Shown here piece by piece: positions 33,346 through 45,852 of a DNA stretch of 64,000 nt. How positions within the stretch are numbered: the first letter of the stretch is position 1; each line of letters begins with the position of its first letter. This DNA is from Linum tenue (taxonomy: Eukaryota; Streptophyta; Magnoliopsida; Malpighiales; Linaceae), in assembly GCA_946122785.1 (NCBI GenBank), contig CAMGYJ010000008.1:10751475-10815474 (forward strand), read 5' to 3'. A program made the translations under genes and the position numbers. Under the pieces are notes generated by a model. The model saw only the letters and a list, made by a program, of their open reading frames with translations, did no database searches and was not told the origin of the DNA.

Positions 33346-35490
33346 GGTGGAATAGAAAACCATTTTCAAACCAAAATTTTCATTTGGTCACAACAGATGA
33401 TAATTTTTGTGACGATAATAATAATGGTCACAAATCAATTTTTGTGACTAAAGTAATTGGTCACAAAAATGTCAAATCTTCACGTGAAAGCATGCAACTA
33501 GTCACAAATATTATAAAAGCTAACCAATTAGTTTTTTTATAATGGTAATATAAGTTTTGCAATTTTGTGATTAAGTTACTATTTAATGAATTTGAATATG
33601 GGACCTTCAGATTCTAAACTAGAAAAGCTAACCAATTTGTTTCCTTTTTACCTATTGAGACGCAAAATTTATATTTGCAAACCAATAAATTTGGTCACCA
33701 AAAGTATTCTTCACTACTATTACAAACACTTTAAAGTAACCAAAAAATATTTTTACGAAATTCCCATTAGAACCATCAATTTATGGTAACCATATGCTAT
33801 AAATGTGAGCGCCATAAAAACACATAAAATCTTCATTCATATTGATTACAAACATTATTTCCAACTAATATTGAAGGGTAATCACTTTAACCACCTTTCA
33901 CCATCGTTTACCACGAGTTACCACCATATGTAAGGTAGGTATAGGGTTGTATATTTGGTCCTGAATTTCCCCCTCCCCCAATAAATTTGTAGATTTGAGT
34001 AAAAAATGAAGATGGTACATATTTGTGCATTGTGATTGTACTACCGGCCAGGATGGTAATTGGTATTAATTTTTTTTCACAAAAAATGAAAAAATGTATA
34101 TATTTTTGTAAATCGCAAGGAAATTGTTACATCCGTGTAGAAAAATTGATATTCAAGTTAAAACAAAAAAATACAAGTAGATTAAAAAATAAAAATGTAT
34201 TTTAGCTCAGCCCTGTACCCACTTAAAAGTAAGAGATCAAATTTAGTTACACACAAATAATGCATAATCAAGAGTTATGTATCTTACCCTAGACCCATGG
34301 TGGGACGGAGTCAATCATTTTTGGTTCTCCAAATTAATATTGTTGATTATGCTACTATTTCACTATAAGTAGTTCTAGATAATTTACTATCACTAGATGG
34401 GACAGCCCACGATCTTGATTTTGAGATTCATTGAATCTACAATGTTATTTGATTTTATTCACGTAACCTGACTATGATATTCACAGATTTTAGCACCTTT
34501 GTAGAATTGTTTTTCATGTTTAATTAATACCCTAAGTATGTTATTTGAAATTTGAATATTGTAACATTGTTGAGTACCCTAAATGTACTGTGTGTTTCAA
34601 TAAAAAAAATGTATTGTGAATAAATGTAAATGCCCTAACTATATATGTTTTATGACTATTATCTACCAGAAAAATCAATATATTATAAAAGATCTAAAAG
34701 TGTCGAGGAAAAACATATACACATATCAATATTAGATTTAAAACACAAATTGAGTGGTTTAATTCATAATTTTTTTGAAAAATATGATTTATTAGTCAAA
34801 GATAATGAAAATATGTTTGAGAATTTACAAGAAACAATATGTTTTGCGACAAAAGAATTAATCGCTGAAGGTCTATAGATTCGTCGCTAATAATTTGCAA
34901 CAAAAAATTTCGTCGCTAAAAATATCTATCATCCGTAGCATACATATATAGGTTTTTAAATGATACAAAATTCATAAACTTGACTCTCTCCCCCTTAGAT
35001 TGCTTTTGATTTTGGCTATGATTCAAATTCTGCTTCACTACCACTGCTTGCTTAGCTTTCACTTCAAACTTAATTTTTCTTTCATGGAAACAGCAACCAT
35101 AGACAAATACGACCATTTAATTCACTTGAGCTTCGAGATTGAAGAGGTGGACAAGCTTCACGATGCACTTGAATTCTTTACTAAAGTGGACAAGATAGAA
35201 GATCTATATAGAATCAAAGCCGATGTTTGATAGTTGTTGGACAGGGCTCCTTTAGTTGCTACAAGTCCTAGCTAGGTCTGCATTTTAAGAGGTTCAAGAC
35301 TGATGGACACCAAATATAAACCGTGAACACATAAATGTCGTTAAAATGAATCATGACATGTTCAGGCGGTGAACAACATTTAACACCGTAAGCATATTAT
35401 TTATTGGTGTTCAATAATTAAGGAAAGCATCCATATATTCATAGCCATGAACATCCAAAATTCAACACCCAATAACTTTTTTTTTTGTTT
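33346..35490. other. Intergenic DNA with CACTA-like subterminal repeats, no gene seen
   Basis: 33390-33510 has several gtcacaaa/tttgtgac motifs in both orientations. Around 34840-34920 a different set (tttgcgac, tcgtcgctaa) resembles another such family. A short frame near 35083-35230 shows no recognisable domain and I do not call it a gene. Confidence 0.45.
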
Positions 35491-35496
35491 TTATTT

Positions 35497-38135
35497 TCAA
35501 AGAGGCACATCATCAATGAACAATGAAGCAATATGCGCCTTTAAAAGATAGGGATCTGTGTAGCCATCGCCTTTCTCGTATAACACGTGAGAGCAACGTG
35601 CATAATTGAGAATACGTTGTGTGAGAGCTACATGCAGTGGAGTTGGGGTTTGACAGTACTCTTCCGTAGTGTCTTTCCAGGCTCTAGAAATCTCATTCCA
35701 AAAGAATTCAACGGCTTCGTCCCGAGATGCTGATAAGTTCTCCTTCACGTAGCATTCCACTGCGGAAGCCACATGCTCTCTCTTTCGTTCCAACTGAGGA
35801 AACAAACACAAATCAACACTAGTGAAACTAAGAACCAATTTACAATATTGTTATAACCTTCACATCATGTAAATGTTAATGACCGGTTTTCTCTATGTGA
35901 TCTCACCGTTAGATGTAATTCGTTATACTTTGACGAATCAAAATCGTCATACTTTGACGAATCAAAATCGTCTATATATATATATATATATATATAATAT
36001 GGGAGTTCTATGTCATTCTTTTGGGAGATCTATGCAATGCTTTACATCAAATATGGACAGCACAAGTAAATGTTTAGTGGTTACCTCATGAGAGGTGATA
36101 TCATTTTCGAGCCTACCAATGGCAGCGACACTTCTTATCATCTTAGGTTCATTGGAAAGCCATTCGAAAGCCTCTCTTGTGGCTATTTCTGTTCCCATCC
36201 CAAGAAAAGCAGACGCGGAAAGAATGAGTGAACTGCTGGTGATATATGCTTCCTTCTTGTACTCCTCAAGTGTTGGAACGTAGCCTTTGTTGCGCCACAG
36301 AGCCTCAGTCAAGTAGGATCGACATATTCTTTTTAGCTATATATCAATCATGCAATTGCGAGGGAGGGAATTAATTAATGAGTATTGAATGCTTCCACAT
36401 TGATTTCGTCTAAGTTACAAGTTCACTGTCGTACCTCTGCCTTAGCATACTCAACACCGAAAGAGGATCCTAATTTTCCAACTTCCACATTGATTTCGTC
36501 GTAAGTGTTAACGATGACACGGTAAATATTCTTCATCGTGTCGGGTAGTGCTTCAATAGCCTCCCCATCAAACCTGAAAGGAAGTATATGCATATATATG
36601 TTACACTCAAGAAAGGGAATATATAATTAAGCAGTTAACTGAATTCTAAATGATCATATGTGTGTGTTAAGAGCACTGCACCTTTGAATAGCTTCTGTGA
36701 GGATTTGGAGCTCTTCGTACGTAGCGAAGTTATCAAAAGTGTCATCCACGAGTGACAAAGTTAAGAAGACCTTGTTGAGTATCGTCCTTGCCAATCGATA
36801 CTTGGGCTCGAAGTAGATAGCATTCATACAAAAATAGCACTCCACGACTCTGTCTCTTGCGTACGGAAAGTTGGTCGTCACTTGAAGGCTTTGCCACCAG
36901 CTATATATATATTAGAAAAGTAAGTAGAATGGACAAACTTCTTTCTTCAAGAACCGACATGAATAGCACTTACTTTGAGATTTCACGGAGCTCCTGCTGA
37001 TGAATGTTCTGGACCATATTGAAGTCCAACTTTGCGAGCATGAGGAGCTTTTGGTTGTGTGATGGATCCTCGGAGTAGAAATCGATGTAATACCTAGCGA
37101 GTAACCTTGGGATGCACTTCCAAACGGGAAAACGAAGTGCAAAATTGATATGCTTTTGGAACCTAGGGTTGATAGTATGTGGGAGGATTGAGCACTTAAG
37201 GGTCTTTGTTGCAAAAGTTAGGGCTTCGTCCAATATGTCTTCTCCATTAAACGCCATGTGTGCTGCCTCGTACAAGCTTAACAACCCTTGGTCATTGGTT
37301 GATAACCATTCGTTGAATCTTCCTTCATTGTCCTTCAACTTTGTAAACCAATCTACAAATATCATGCTTATCCACGATTAACTTTTATATATAAGGGAGA
37401 TATAGATTATCATTAATCAACTTAATCAAATGGTTATAACAGACAAACCGTGTGAGACAGGAAATTCATGTTGTCTGAGGAGTCGAAATCGAAGAGTTGC
37501 ATGGTAGAGATCAGTACCCTTGTCATCCATATTATTGAACAAGCCATCCCCTTTATCATACACTTTTTCAAGTGCTTCTTCTATCTCCGTTTCAAAATGA
37601 TACCCAACACCTAACCGTTGGATTGTATCTATCAGTTGCAACTTGTCGGCCATCGCGGCCTCGTCATCTCCACTTTTCGGTTCATAAGTGATCAACATCT
37701 TCCTCACTTCTTCCTTTAGAACTTGGTATTTGGGTTGCTTTTGTTTGACCTAAAAAAAACAAGTATGTGATTAGGCAGCCTTATATTAACTGTCGTTAAA
37801 TGTTTTAGCGGCTATGACCCGTCGCTAAATCACTGTTTTATTCAGTGATCGGTAAGAAGTTAGAACCTATGCGATACTCAAACCCATGTCGGGTTAAAAC
37901 AGATAAATGACAATAGCCACTAATTAATTAATTAATAATAATTGGTATAAATTAAATTAACCTGGTGGGAGACATAATCAACTTTGTTGCTGAGGAAGCC
38001 ATCGGCCCAAACTGTGCGAGGGAAGCTTGCTGATGAGACCCGATCCACTGCGCCTGCAACGGTTGCCTGTTTCTTGGTCGCCGGCTCCTTACCAGCTGGC
38101 GGAACGACTGGCCGGAGTGAAGAAGATGACGACAT
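35497..38135 (-). CDS. TPS-B2: TPS-a class I terpene synthase, apparently chimeric
   Basis: Seven exons in transcription order: 37962-38135, 37449-37749, 36974-37352, 36682-36900, 36435-36573, 36085-36336, 35497-35793. Product 586 aa, all junctions GT-AG, no stops. Motifs are RTVWAD near residue 45, RDR, DDTFD (337-341) and NDITSHELE (482-490). Exon 1 ([10 protein letters not shown]) and the promoter match TPS-A2, whereas exons 3-7 are closer to TPS-A1 ([27 protein letters not shown]); exon 2 is mixed. This suggests an exchange between the two paralogue classes. Intron 1 carries short tcgctaaat-type repeat sequence. An in-frame ATG seven codons upstream (38156) parallels that of TPS-A2. It is intact and probably a cytosolic sesquiterpene synthase (inference). 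Confidence 0.92.
35972..35998. repeat. (TA)n microsatellite in TPS-B2 intron 6
   Basis: A ta run in the intron between exons 6 and 7, preceded by a tandem duplication of atactttgacgaatcaaaatcgt (copies begin near 35927 and 35949). Confidence 0.85.
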
Positions 38136-38264
38136 AGTAATAATAAGAGCATGCATGGCTAATGGCTAGGCTGGCTGTTGTAGCAGCTTCGATATAATAA
38201 GCTGTAGATGCCAATGCTGCAATCTATGTGTTGTGATGGCAAAGGTGGTGATGACTACTCTCGA

Positions 38265-38274
38265 CTATATATAG
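38265..38274 (-). promoter_or_regulatory. TATA box of TPS-B2
   Basis: ctatatatag lies about 130 bp upstream of the start codon. The flank between it and the ATG (gatggcaaaggtgg, aagctgt, ggctggctgtt) closely matches the TPS-A2 promoter. Confidence 0.65.
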
Positions 38275-38279
38275 TAATT

Positions 38280-40930
38280 GTATTCTGAAGTCTAATATTT
38301 TAAGATATTAGCCGAAGTTAAATCGATATAAAATAATCGAAGAGTAGATAAAATATTCTGTCGAGGATATTAAAATAATATTTATATACCATTTTGTAAT
38401 TTCAACAAGTATTTCACTCTTGGGCGGTGGCGGTCGGAGATGAGAAGAGAAGAGGAAGCAATCGTCTTTTTTGGAAGAAAAGAAGAAAAAAAGAAGATAC
38501 GGAGAGAGAGAAAGAGAGAAAATTTGATGAAGACTTCTCTCACCGGCTGAAAATTCAGCATGCCCACCAAAAGCAAGGCCAGTGGTCCGTTCTTCCTTGG
38601 TTGACTGGTTTAATTTCCTGCTAATTATCTCCTACTCTCCAATAAATTAGCTATTTCATAAATGGACCTCACAATCATATCACTAATTTTAGTAATTATT
38701 CAATTCAACTATTTCAAACCATCTACATTCCTACAATAGTTTAGCAATTACAATTGATGGGACCTACTACATATTTTTTTTCTTAACACTACTTTTGCAT
38801 AATAAATAATAGACTTTTGAAAATCCAATAAAAATAACAAACATAGCATACACCAAATAGAAATAAAGAAAAATTACAAAAAGAAATACAAAAAATGCAA
38901 AACGAAATACAAAATGTAGTATGAATGGTGTGTACTTTTAGTGTGATTTCCTTTTAGTTTTATGCATGGATCGCCAATCATTAACTATACATCTTTGTTT
39001 TAAGTTTTCATAGTCAATATTGTAAAAATATAATTTATGATTTTTAATTTGTTAACAACTTAAATGAATCGTAAGCACAAGAATTATTAAGTTTAACAAT
39101 TTATGTGTACAAAGTGCCTGCATGGCCTTCAATCTCACCGTATGAGTATATATTTACTAATTATGGTATGAGCACTATAGTCTAGTCGGATTAGAGAGTT
39201 GAAACACCTAGAAAAATTATTGGGGAGTGGGCGCTCTACATTTACTGTTCAAATTTGACAAACTTGGCACTGGACTGATGACAAGATTTTGCCTTAACAA
39301 GTAGTCTATCTTTTGTTCTCTAGCTTGATTTGATGTACAACCTTTGGTTTCTTCTTTCTAAGTTGTTGCTACTTACGTACGTAGAAAAAACGGAAGTATA
39401 CTTTTCCCTCATCACTTGATCTCGTCGCATTCCCCAGACTCTCTTTCATTCTCATACAGTTGGCGAATGGCGAGTCTTCCATTAAGTTTGACAAATCCAT
39501 GTTTTTTACCGTCAAGTCGATTTATCCCAAATTTATTCATTTTCGATACCTACTCAACTTTAATAATTGTAATTAACATTTGACACACCTTCACCAGACT
39601 ACAATGAAATTATTAAAATGACGTTCATAAAATATATAAACATGAATAGTTCTCTTAACTTATAATTAACTATAACTATTTATATATTTTTTTTATAATT
39701 AGGGTAAATACAATTTAATATCCAAACCTTTCATTTTAAACAATATAATAGCCAAACCTTTTCGAAAACAATTTAATATCCAAATCGTCAACTTCCCGTC
39801 CGTTTGAACGTTAGTTGACACTTCATCAAGTTCGAAATACGACACTTCATCAATATCCATCGATATCTTCTCTGAAAAACCACCAACATATCGTTGGTTT
39901 CAAAACCGAGAAGTTCATGACTCCACCATGATGGTATAGAATATCTAAATATTAGTCATCTGCGAAGCCAAAACAAGAAAATAAAGCTGTATTGTGACAA
40001 TTTCCTCTAAACAAAACTTTTTTGAAGTCTCAATTAACGGTACAGAAATTATTGGGCAGTGGGGCTCTATCATTTATGTAAGAATTTGGACAAATTTGGC
40101 ACTTGACAGATTAAAAGATTTGACCGTCACTACTCACTAGTAGCGTCTTTTGAAAAGTGCGTAGAAAAAAAAAAAGGAATCATACTTTGTCAAGCACGTG
40201 CCCTCATACTTCGACCCTCATCCCTACATTTTGGGTTGCCTTCGTCGTCAACAATAGGACAGCTCTGCAACAAAGGGAACTCCAACACTCCGCTCCCGCC
40301 GGCGACAGCTACCCAACAAACAAGGCGGCCATATGTGAATGGGTTTGTGTTCATTTGCCAACTGCTGGTGTACGTGTTTTAACGTAGGGCAACGACATCA
40401 ATTCAAATTTAGTTTTGCTTCAGATTTCTGATAATTGGTGAACCAACCCAACATCAAGTTTGGTGGTTTAGGGAAGTCTGATTGTTCAGCATCAATTTAG
40501 TTACGATTGCTTCAATTTTAGCTATTCCATTACATGTATTAATTTTGTACACGTTTTTGTAAAACCGTACCTGAGTGTGCACAAAAAATAATAATAATGA
40601 TATTTTGTGTTGAAATCGTTCTTCAACCATTTCATATCACTAAAATTGTCAACCGGCTTGGATTTCGATAGACTGTTTTCCTGTCAGACCTTCAATAGTG
40701 TACCATTTTTAAAATACTGATTAAATTTAAAAATGTGATAATCAGACCACCAAAAATTTCAGATCATTAATATCGTTACTAATCAAGATTTTCATTTTCA
40801 GTTTTAATTTTCAAAAGCATCTAGACCCATAATGATTTAATTGTAAGAACATGTGTGCATTTTCTTTTTAGCTCTGTAAGCTAACAACATCATAGTTCAA
40901 ATTGAATTTTGGGTAGGCATGTAACAATTA
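38280..40930. other. Intergenic DNA, no gene seen
   Basis: AT-rich. Two copies (about 39215 and 40045) of the phrase aaattattgggsagtgggSgctcta followed by acaaa.ttggcacttg (degenerate positions shown as S/s/dot) also occur near 22435 and 16995, a short dispersed repeat tied to the P450 flanks. Around 39700-39800 an atttaatatccaaacctttc phrase looks like one arm of a MITE, but no second arm was seen. Confidence 0.45.
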
Positions 40931-40936
40931 AATTTA

Positions 40937-41271
40937 GGGGTCGTTTGGAAGTTGGGATTGTTTTGTTGAGATTGTCATTATGCATGTATTGTTTACAATG
41001 CATCATTTTTTTTTGTTTTTTTAGCAGAAATAATACATGGATTGTTTCCGTGATGTGACAGAAACTATCACTCATTTCGAGTGATTGTTATATCTCAACT
41101 TTTAGTTGTGATTGTTGAGATAGTTGAGTTGAGATTGTTTTGTCCCAGCTTTTAGCTGATGCGACATACACAATCACACATACCATGCATCAAATTCGAC
41201 AATACATGTATAATATTATACATGCATTCTCAACAATACATCTATTTAACAATCGCAACTTCCAAACGAGA
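40937..41271. mobile_element. MITE with ggggtcgtttggaagttg termini (about 335 bp)
   Basis: Left end ggggtcgtttggaagttggg, right end caatcgcaacttccaaacga, inverted with a few mismatches. No coding potential; target duplication not resolved. Confidence 0.65.
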
Positions 41272-41399
41272 AATAAATCTTTTGAATAGGGAGGAGTCTG
41301 ACTCCTCAGCCTATTGTGGAAAGGATCGCAATAATTTTGACTACATTGCTCCCATTATCCCAAATTAGTGAAAAAGATGCATGTATAAATCATAACCAG

Positions 41400-42540
41400 T
41401 TATATTTTCCAATCTAAAGAACCTCTTTCAGTCTTCACGGTTGACTGAGAATGGAGAAAGGTAGCGAAGTCTAAATAACTGACCACTAATGTAATGGCCA
41501 AACAATCTTGGCCAGGAGCTCCACCACCTACAGAAATCGGGGGGATATGGGGTTGTTGAGATGAGAAGATTTGACCTTCACTTGGAGAAGCTTGGCCGGC
41601 CAATAGTCTTTTCTTCTCTGCCCTAATTTGGTTTCTTGACTTCTATATAATTTATCACTTAATTACTTGGAGAAAAATGGAATCGTCTACTTTTCCGTCT
41701 ATCACTTCACTTCTCCTGCTGTGTTTCCTCCAAGTGTATCTTTCATTTACTAGTCTTACATAGTTGTTGAGTGGCTATGGAATCTGGATACAACTATATG
41801 AAGTGAGTGGTAACATCATATATGTTATATAAATTTCGAAATCTCATTAATATCCTTATTTATGATCTCACTTTTATGATTGTAGTGAATCGATCATTTT
41901 ATTGTGCTCAAGTTGACAAATCGATGTTTTTTATCGTCTAGCCATTTTTATAATAAATAAATATATCTATTGTCGATGTCAGAAAAGGATTCATGCAATG
42001 TCTGAAATTTTTATGAGAAACATAAATTTTGTCAATACAAATTAAATATTCTAATTTGAGACCTCCGATACAATTCCAATGATTGTAAGTGATAGAGCTT
42101 CATAATACTACAATGAAATCTTAATATGGTGTGCATAAAATAAATTAATATGTGTTGATCTATTTAAATTTTTAATTTACGATAACTATTTAAACATTTT
42201 TATTTTTAATTAAAAACCCTACCCCTATGTTGAACGCACTGGGATTTAAAATTTTAATTCCCTTTCCTCAATTCTTTCAAAATAAGAGAAGCAATTACAG
42301 ATTTACACTTTCCCGTGTAAATTAAAACACTGTGTGTCCATTTATTCCCCTTCCCCATTTTTTTGGACAAAATAGTCATCAACGAATAGGAACAAATCAA
42401 TCTCTTCTTTTATTTTCGAAATCGGTTCACATGCAGGAATATATATAGCACTATAGCAGTAGGATAACTAAAACCTGTTCCCTCCCATAAAAGAAAAAAA
42501 AAAAAAAAACCTGTTCCCGCAAACAAACCGGCCGGTGAAA
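41400..42540 (+). promoter_or_regulatory. 5' flank of CYP-C, shared with CYP-B and CYP-A
   Basis: 41500-41960 matches the CYP-B flank in order; 42340-42400 (cccttccccatttttttgga, aacaaatcaat) matches the CYP-A flank at 277-345. TATA-like atatatatag at about 42438-42449, 95 bp before the start codon. Confidence 0.6.
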
Positions 42541-44185
42541 ATGGAGCTCCTCCTCCTCCTCATTTCCTTACTCTGCCTCGTCTTCACCATCACCATCCTC
42601 CGCTTCCTGCTCGCACCAAAACCTCTGGCGGCTGGCAAACTCCCTCCGGGCCCCACCCGGCTCCCAATCATCGGCAACATCCACAATCTAGGCGCCAAGC
42701 CTCACAGATCGCTGGCTGATCTCGCCAAGAAACACGGGCCGTTGATGAGCATCAAGCTGGGCAGAATCACCACCATCGTCGCCTCTTCCCCAGATGTGGC
42801 CAGGGAGATCCTCCAAAAGCACGACAAAGTCCTCTCCCACCGCCACACCGTCCTCGCCATGGAAGTCCTCGACCTCCACAAATTCGCCATGGCCTTTCTC
42901 CCCCCGGATTCCAAGTGGAGGAACCTCAGGAAAGTGTGCAACTCCTATCTCTTCACCCCCCAAAAGCTCGACTCGTATCAGGAGCTCCGGAGGGAGAAAG
43001 TTCTCGAGCTGTTGGAAGATGTTCGACGAGCTGCCTCCCATAGGCCCGGAGAGGCGGTCGACGTCCGCAGGGCGGTGTTCAGGGCGACTCTGAACTCTCT
43101 GTCGTCCACCATTCTCTCGTTGAATCTGGGGGACGTGGAGAGGTCAGAGACCGCCAGGGAGTTTGAGGAGGTTGTGAGCGGGATCATGGAGGAGGCAGGG
43201 AAGCCCAATCTGGGAGATTACTTCCCCGTGTTGGCGAGCATGGATTTGCAGGGGATACAGAGGCGGATGAAGGGTCATCTGGAGAATGCTCTCAACCTGT
43301 TTCAATGGGTCATCGACGAACGTGTGAGAAAGATCAAGTCCGATGAGCTCTATGTCTCGCCAAACGACATGCTCCACACGCTTCTGGCCATCGGAGATGA
43401 CGAAAATCGTGAGGGGGCTGCCGCCGTGGATCCACTTTCCATCAAGCACTTGTTGTGGGTGAGTAGGTTTGATTAACCCTAATGGCTGCTTAATTAGATA
43501 GAGGATCAATGGTTGATCAATACTCTTTTTTTTCGCTTATTTAATTTCTATATTCGCTAATCTTGATATGGCCTGTCAGGATCTCTTTGTAGCCGGTACG
43601 GATACAACTTCAAGCTCACTGGAGTGGGCAATGGCAGAACTCCTGCGTCATCCTGACAAACTCGCCAAAGCAAGGAAAGAACTAGATGAAACCATTGGAA
43701 AAGGAAATCATCTCTGTGAATCGGACATCACTCGATTGCCATATTTACAAGCAATAGTGAAAGAGACCTTAAGGCTACGCCCAGTAGCTCCCCTGTTAGT
43801 TCCCCGCAAAGCAAGTGAAGATGTGGAAATTTGTGGTTTCATTGTGCCGAAAGGTGCACAAATTTTGGTCAACGTTTGGGCTATTAATCGTGATCCGGTT
43901 GCATGGGACGATCCAGACTCATTCATGCCAGAAAGGTTCCTGGACTCGAAGGTCGATGTTAGGGGAAAAGATTTTGAGTTGCTTCCATTTGGTGGCGGAA
44001 GAAGGGTATGTCCTGGAATGTCGTTGGGATTAAGGGTGTTCCATATGATGCTGGGTTCATTGATTCATTGGTTTGAATGGAAGCTTCCAAATGGTGTCGT
44101 GCCAGAGAATCTAGATATGGAAGAGCAGCTTGGGATGGCTTTGCATAAGTTCAAACCTTTGCTTGCTGTCCCGACTCCCATATAA
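42541..44185 (+). CDS. CYP-C: CYP76-like cytochrome P450 monooxygenase (2 exons)
   Basis: Exons 42541-43458 and 43580-44185, GT-AG, phase 0, 507 aa. I chose the ATG whose MELLLL start aligns with the paralogues; an in-frame gtg two codons upstream is not a eukaryotic start. Features are the membrane anchor, PPGPTRLP hinge, C-helix WRNLRK, I-helix AGTDTT, ETLR, PERF and heme loop FGGGRRVCPG. Everything needed for catalysis is present. SRS5 reads VAPLLV, the commonest form in the family. It is very similar to CYP-A, including intron sequence (gattaaccctaa and gaggatcaatggttgat near the donor), pointing to a recent duplication or conversion. The substrate is probably a product of one of the neighbouring TPS enzymes (inference). 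Confidence 0.93.
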
Positions 44186-44555
44186 TATCTTATTAAAAGA
44201 ATTAGCACTATACTTAAAATCTATTGTTGCTGTGATCATGAAAAATTTCTTCCTGGGGATGATAAAGAAGTCATAAACTTCAAATGGATCACGAAAAGAA
44301 TTATACAGTTTTTATGGGACAAGTATATATACTAGCTACTACGTAATTTCTTTTGTTCCCTACCTTGATTTTTTTATAAAACCTCTTGTTGCTTCATTAC
44401 TTGGGGAAAAAAAACAGCACTTGGCAGACAAAAAGAGTAGACTACTATATTGTCAGAAAATGACTCTAAAAAATATTAATTGTCGGTCCGTCAAAACTAA
44501 CGGTTAATCATTATACTTGTCCTTCCGTTAGTGATTCACCGTTCAATCGCTAAAA
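44186..44555. other. 3' flank of CYP-C, no gene seen
   Basis: Resembles the 3' flanks of CYP-A and CYP-B over the first 150 bp; then AT-rich DNA leading into the TPS 5' block. Confidence 0.5.
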
Positions 44556-44559
44556 GGAA

Positions 44560-45625
44560 AAAAGTGTCAGGTAAGTCAGGTAACCGAACCATTATCAAAT
44601 CACATAGGGACTTTTCTGGAATGTCTTTTTGCCATTCTTACTTCTTAGCATAAACCTTTATCTCATTTTAAAAAATTTTGTTTGCTATAAAGTGGATACA
44701 AACTCAAGACCGATTTAAAAAGAATAACGGTAATTGAGCATTGTTATCATGAAAAAAAAACTAAAAGGAATAAAATTGATGGTTCAAATCTATCATGAAC
44801 CGTAAATTGAATCCAAATATATCAACTCCGAATTAGAACAAAATTGAATATTTATTAGTGATCACTCAGATCAATTAACGACTAAGCGGTAACAAATTTG
44901 TGTAGAAACCTCTACTATGAACCGATTTGACATATCCATCATCATTAGCGGTTAACCCATTAACTAAAAATTAGAATTTAACCCGAGAATCACCAAATTG
45001 ATTATCAGCCCTACTCTAAAGTGTCTGAGTTCTACTCCTCATATGTTTCATGGTTTCCCCTTGCTCTTTACTGTAATTGTACTAGTTAAGATATCTATAG
45101 GAAAACAAAACCAGTCAATTGGCGATCTTAGACGAGCAAGAGAATCAACATTCAACAATTCAACATTCCAATGACTCAACCATCCAATCCCTTTCTTGAA
45201 ATAATGTGATTCAGATTGGGAATCAAATCAATCCCCAATCTGAAAAAAGGAAAGAAGTGCCTGATCTTGGGCCTGGGGCAGGCATTGGTGCAGGCCAGGC
45301 CTCTTAGCTAGGAAGGGCTGCGAATTGGCCAAATTGATGATACAGATTGAACCCTAACATTATTTGGGTTACTGGTTGCTACTGGCAGCACACCAAGTTG
45401 GACTTGGAACAAGGATAAGGAGGCGGCATTAATCCTTTTGTGGCACACTTTCTATTACAATTATTGTTTAGATGATGGCCAATAATCAATAATGCATGCT
45501 AACTCACAAATCCAATCTTAAGATTTGGCTATAAATGGCCTAGTAAGGCTTTTAACCCATCGACGACTCATCCATATTAATCTCGACATTTTACGTGTAT
45601 GTAGAAAGCCAACGGATCGAGGAGA
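44560..45625 (+). promoter_or_regulatory. 5' block and promoter of TPS-C1
   Basis: Same ordered landmarks as the blocks at 4975-6164 and 28566-29472. TATA-like tataaatgg at 45530-45538, about 95 bp before the start codon. This is the most compact of the three CYP-to-TPS intervals (1.4 kb). Confidence 0.65.
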
Positions 45626-45852
45626 ATGTCTTCTTCATCACTATCGCTTCAGTCAGCTGTTGATGGTGCTGTACCAACTCGCCAAAAGGAAGTCGGTGCA
45701 ATAGTAGGTCGAGCCTCAGAAAGCTTCCATCCAACAATTTGGGGCGATTGCTTCAATGGCAAAGTTGACCTCTCGCTCCAGGTAATGCATCCTTGCATGA
45801 AATTTAGTAATTTAAAAACAAGTCAATTGCTATGTATTCAAAATTCGCACGT

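Noticed and set aside
35083..35230. Small possible gene starting METATIDKYDHLIHL
   Set aside because: About 48 residues, no recognisable family, no splice or promoter support, and surrounded by repeat-like DNA.
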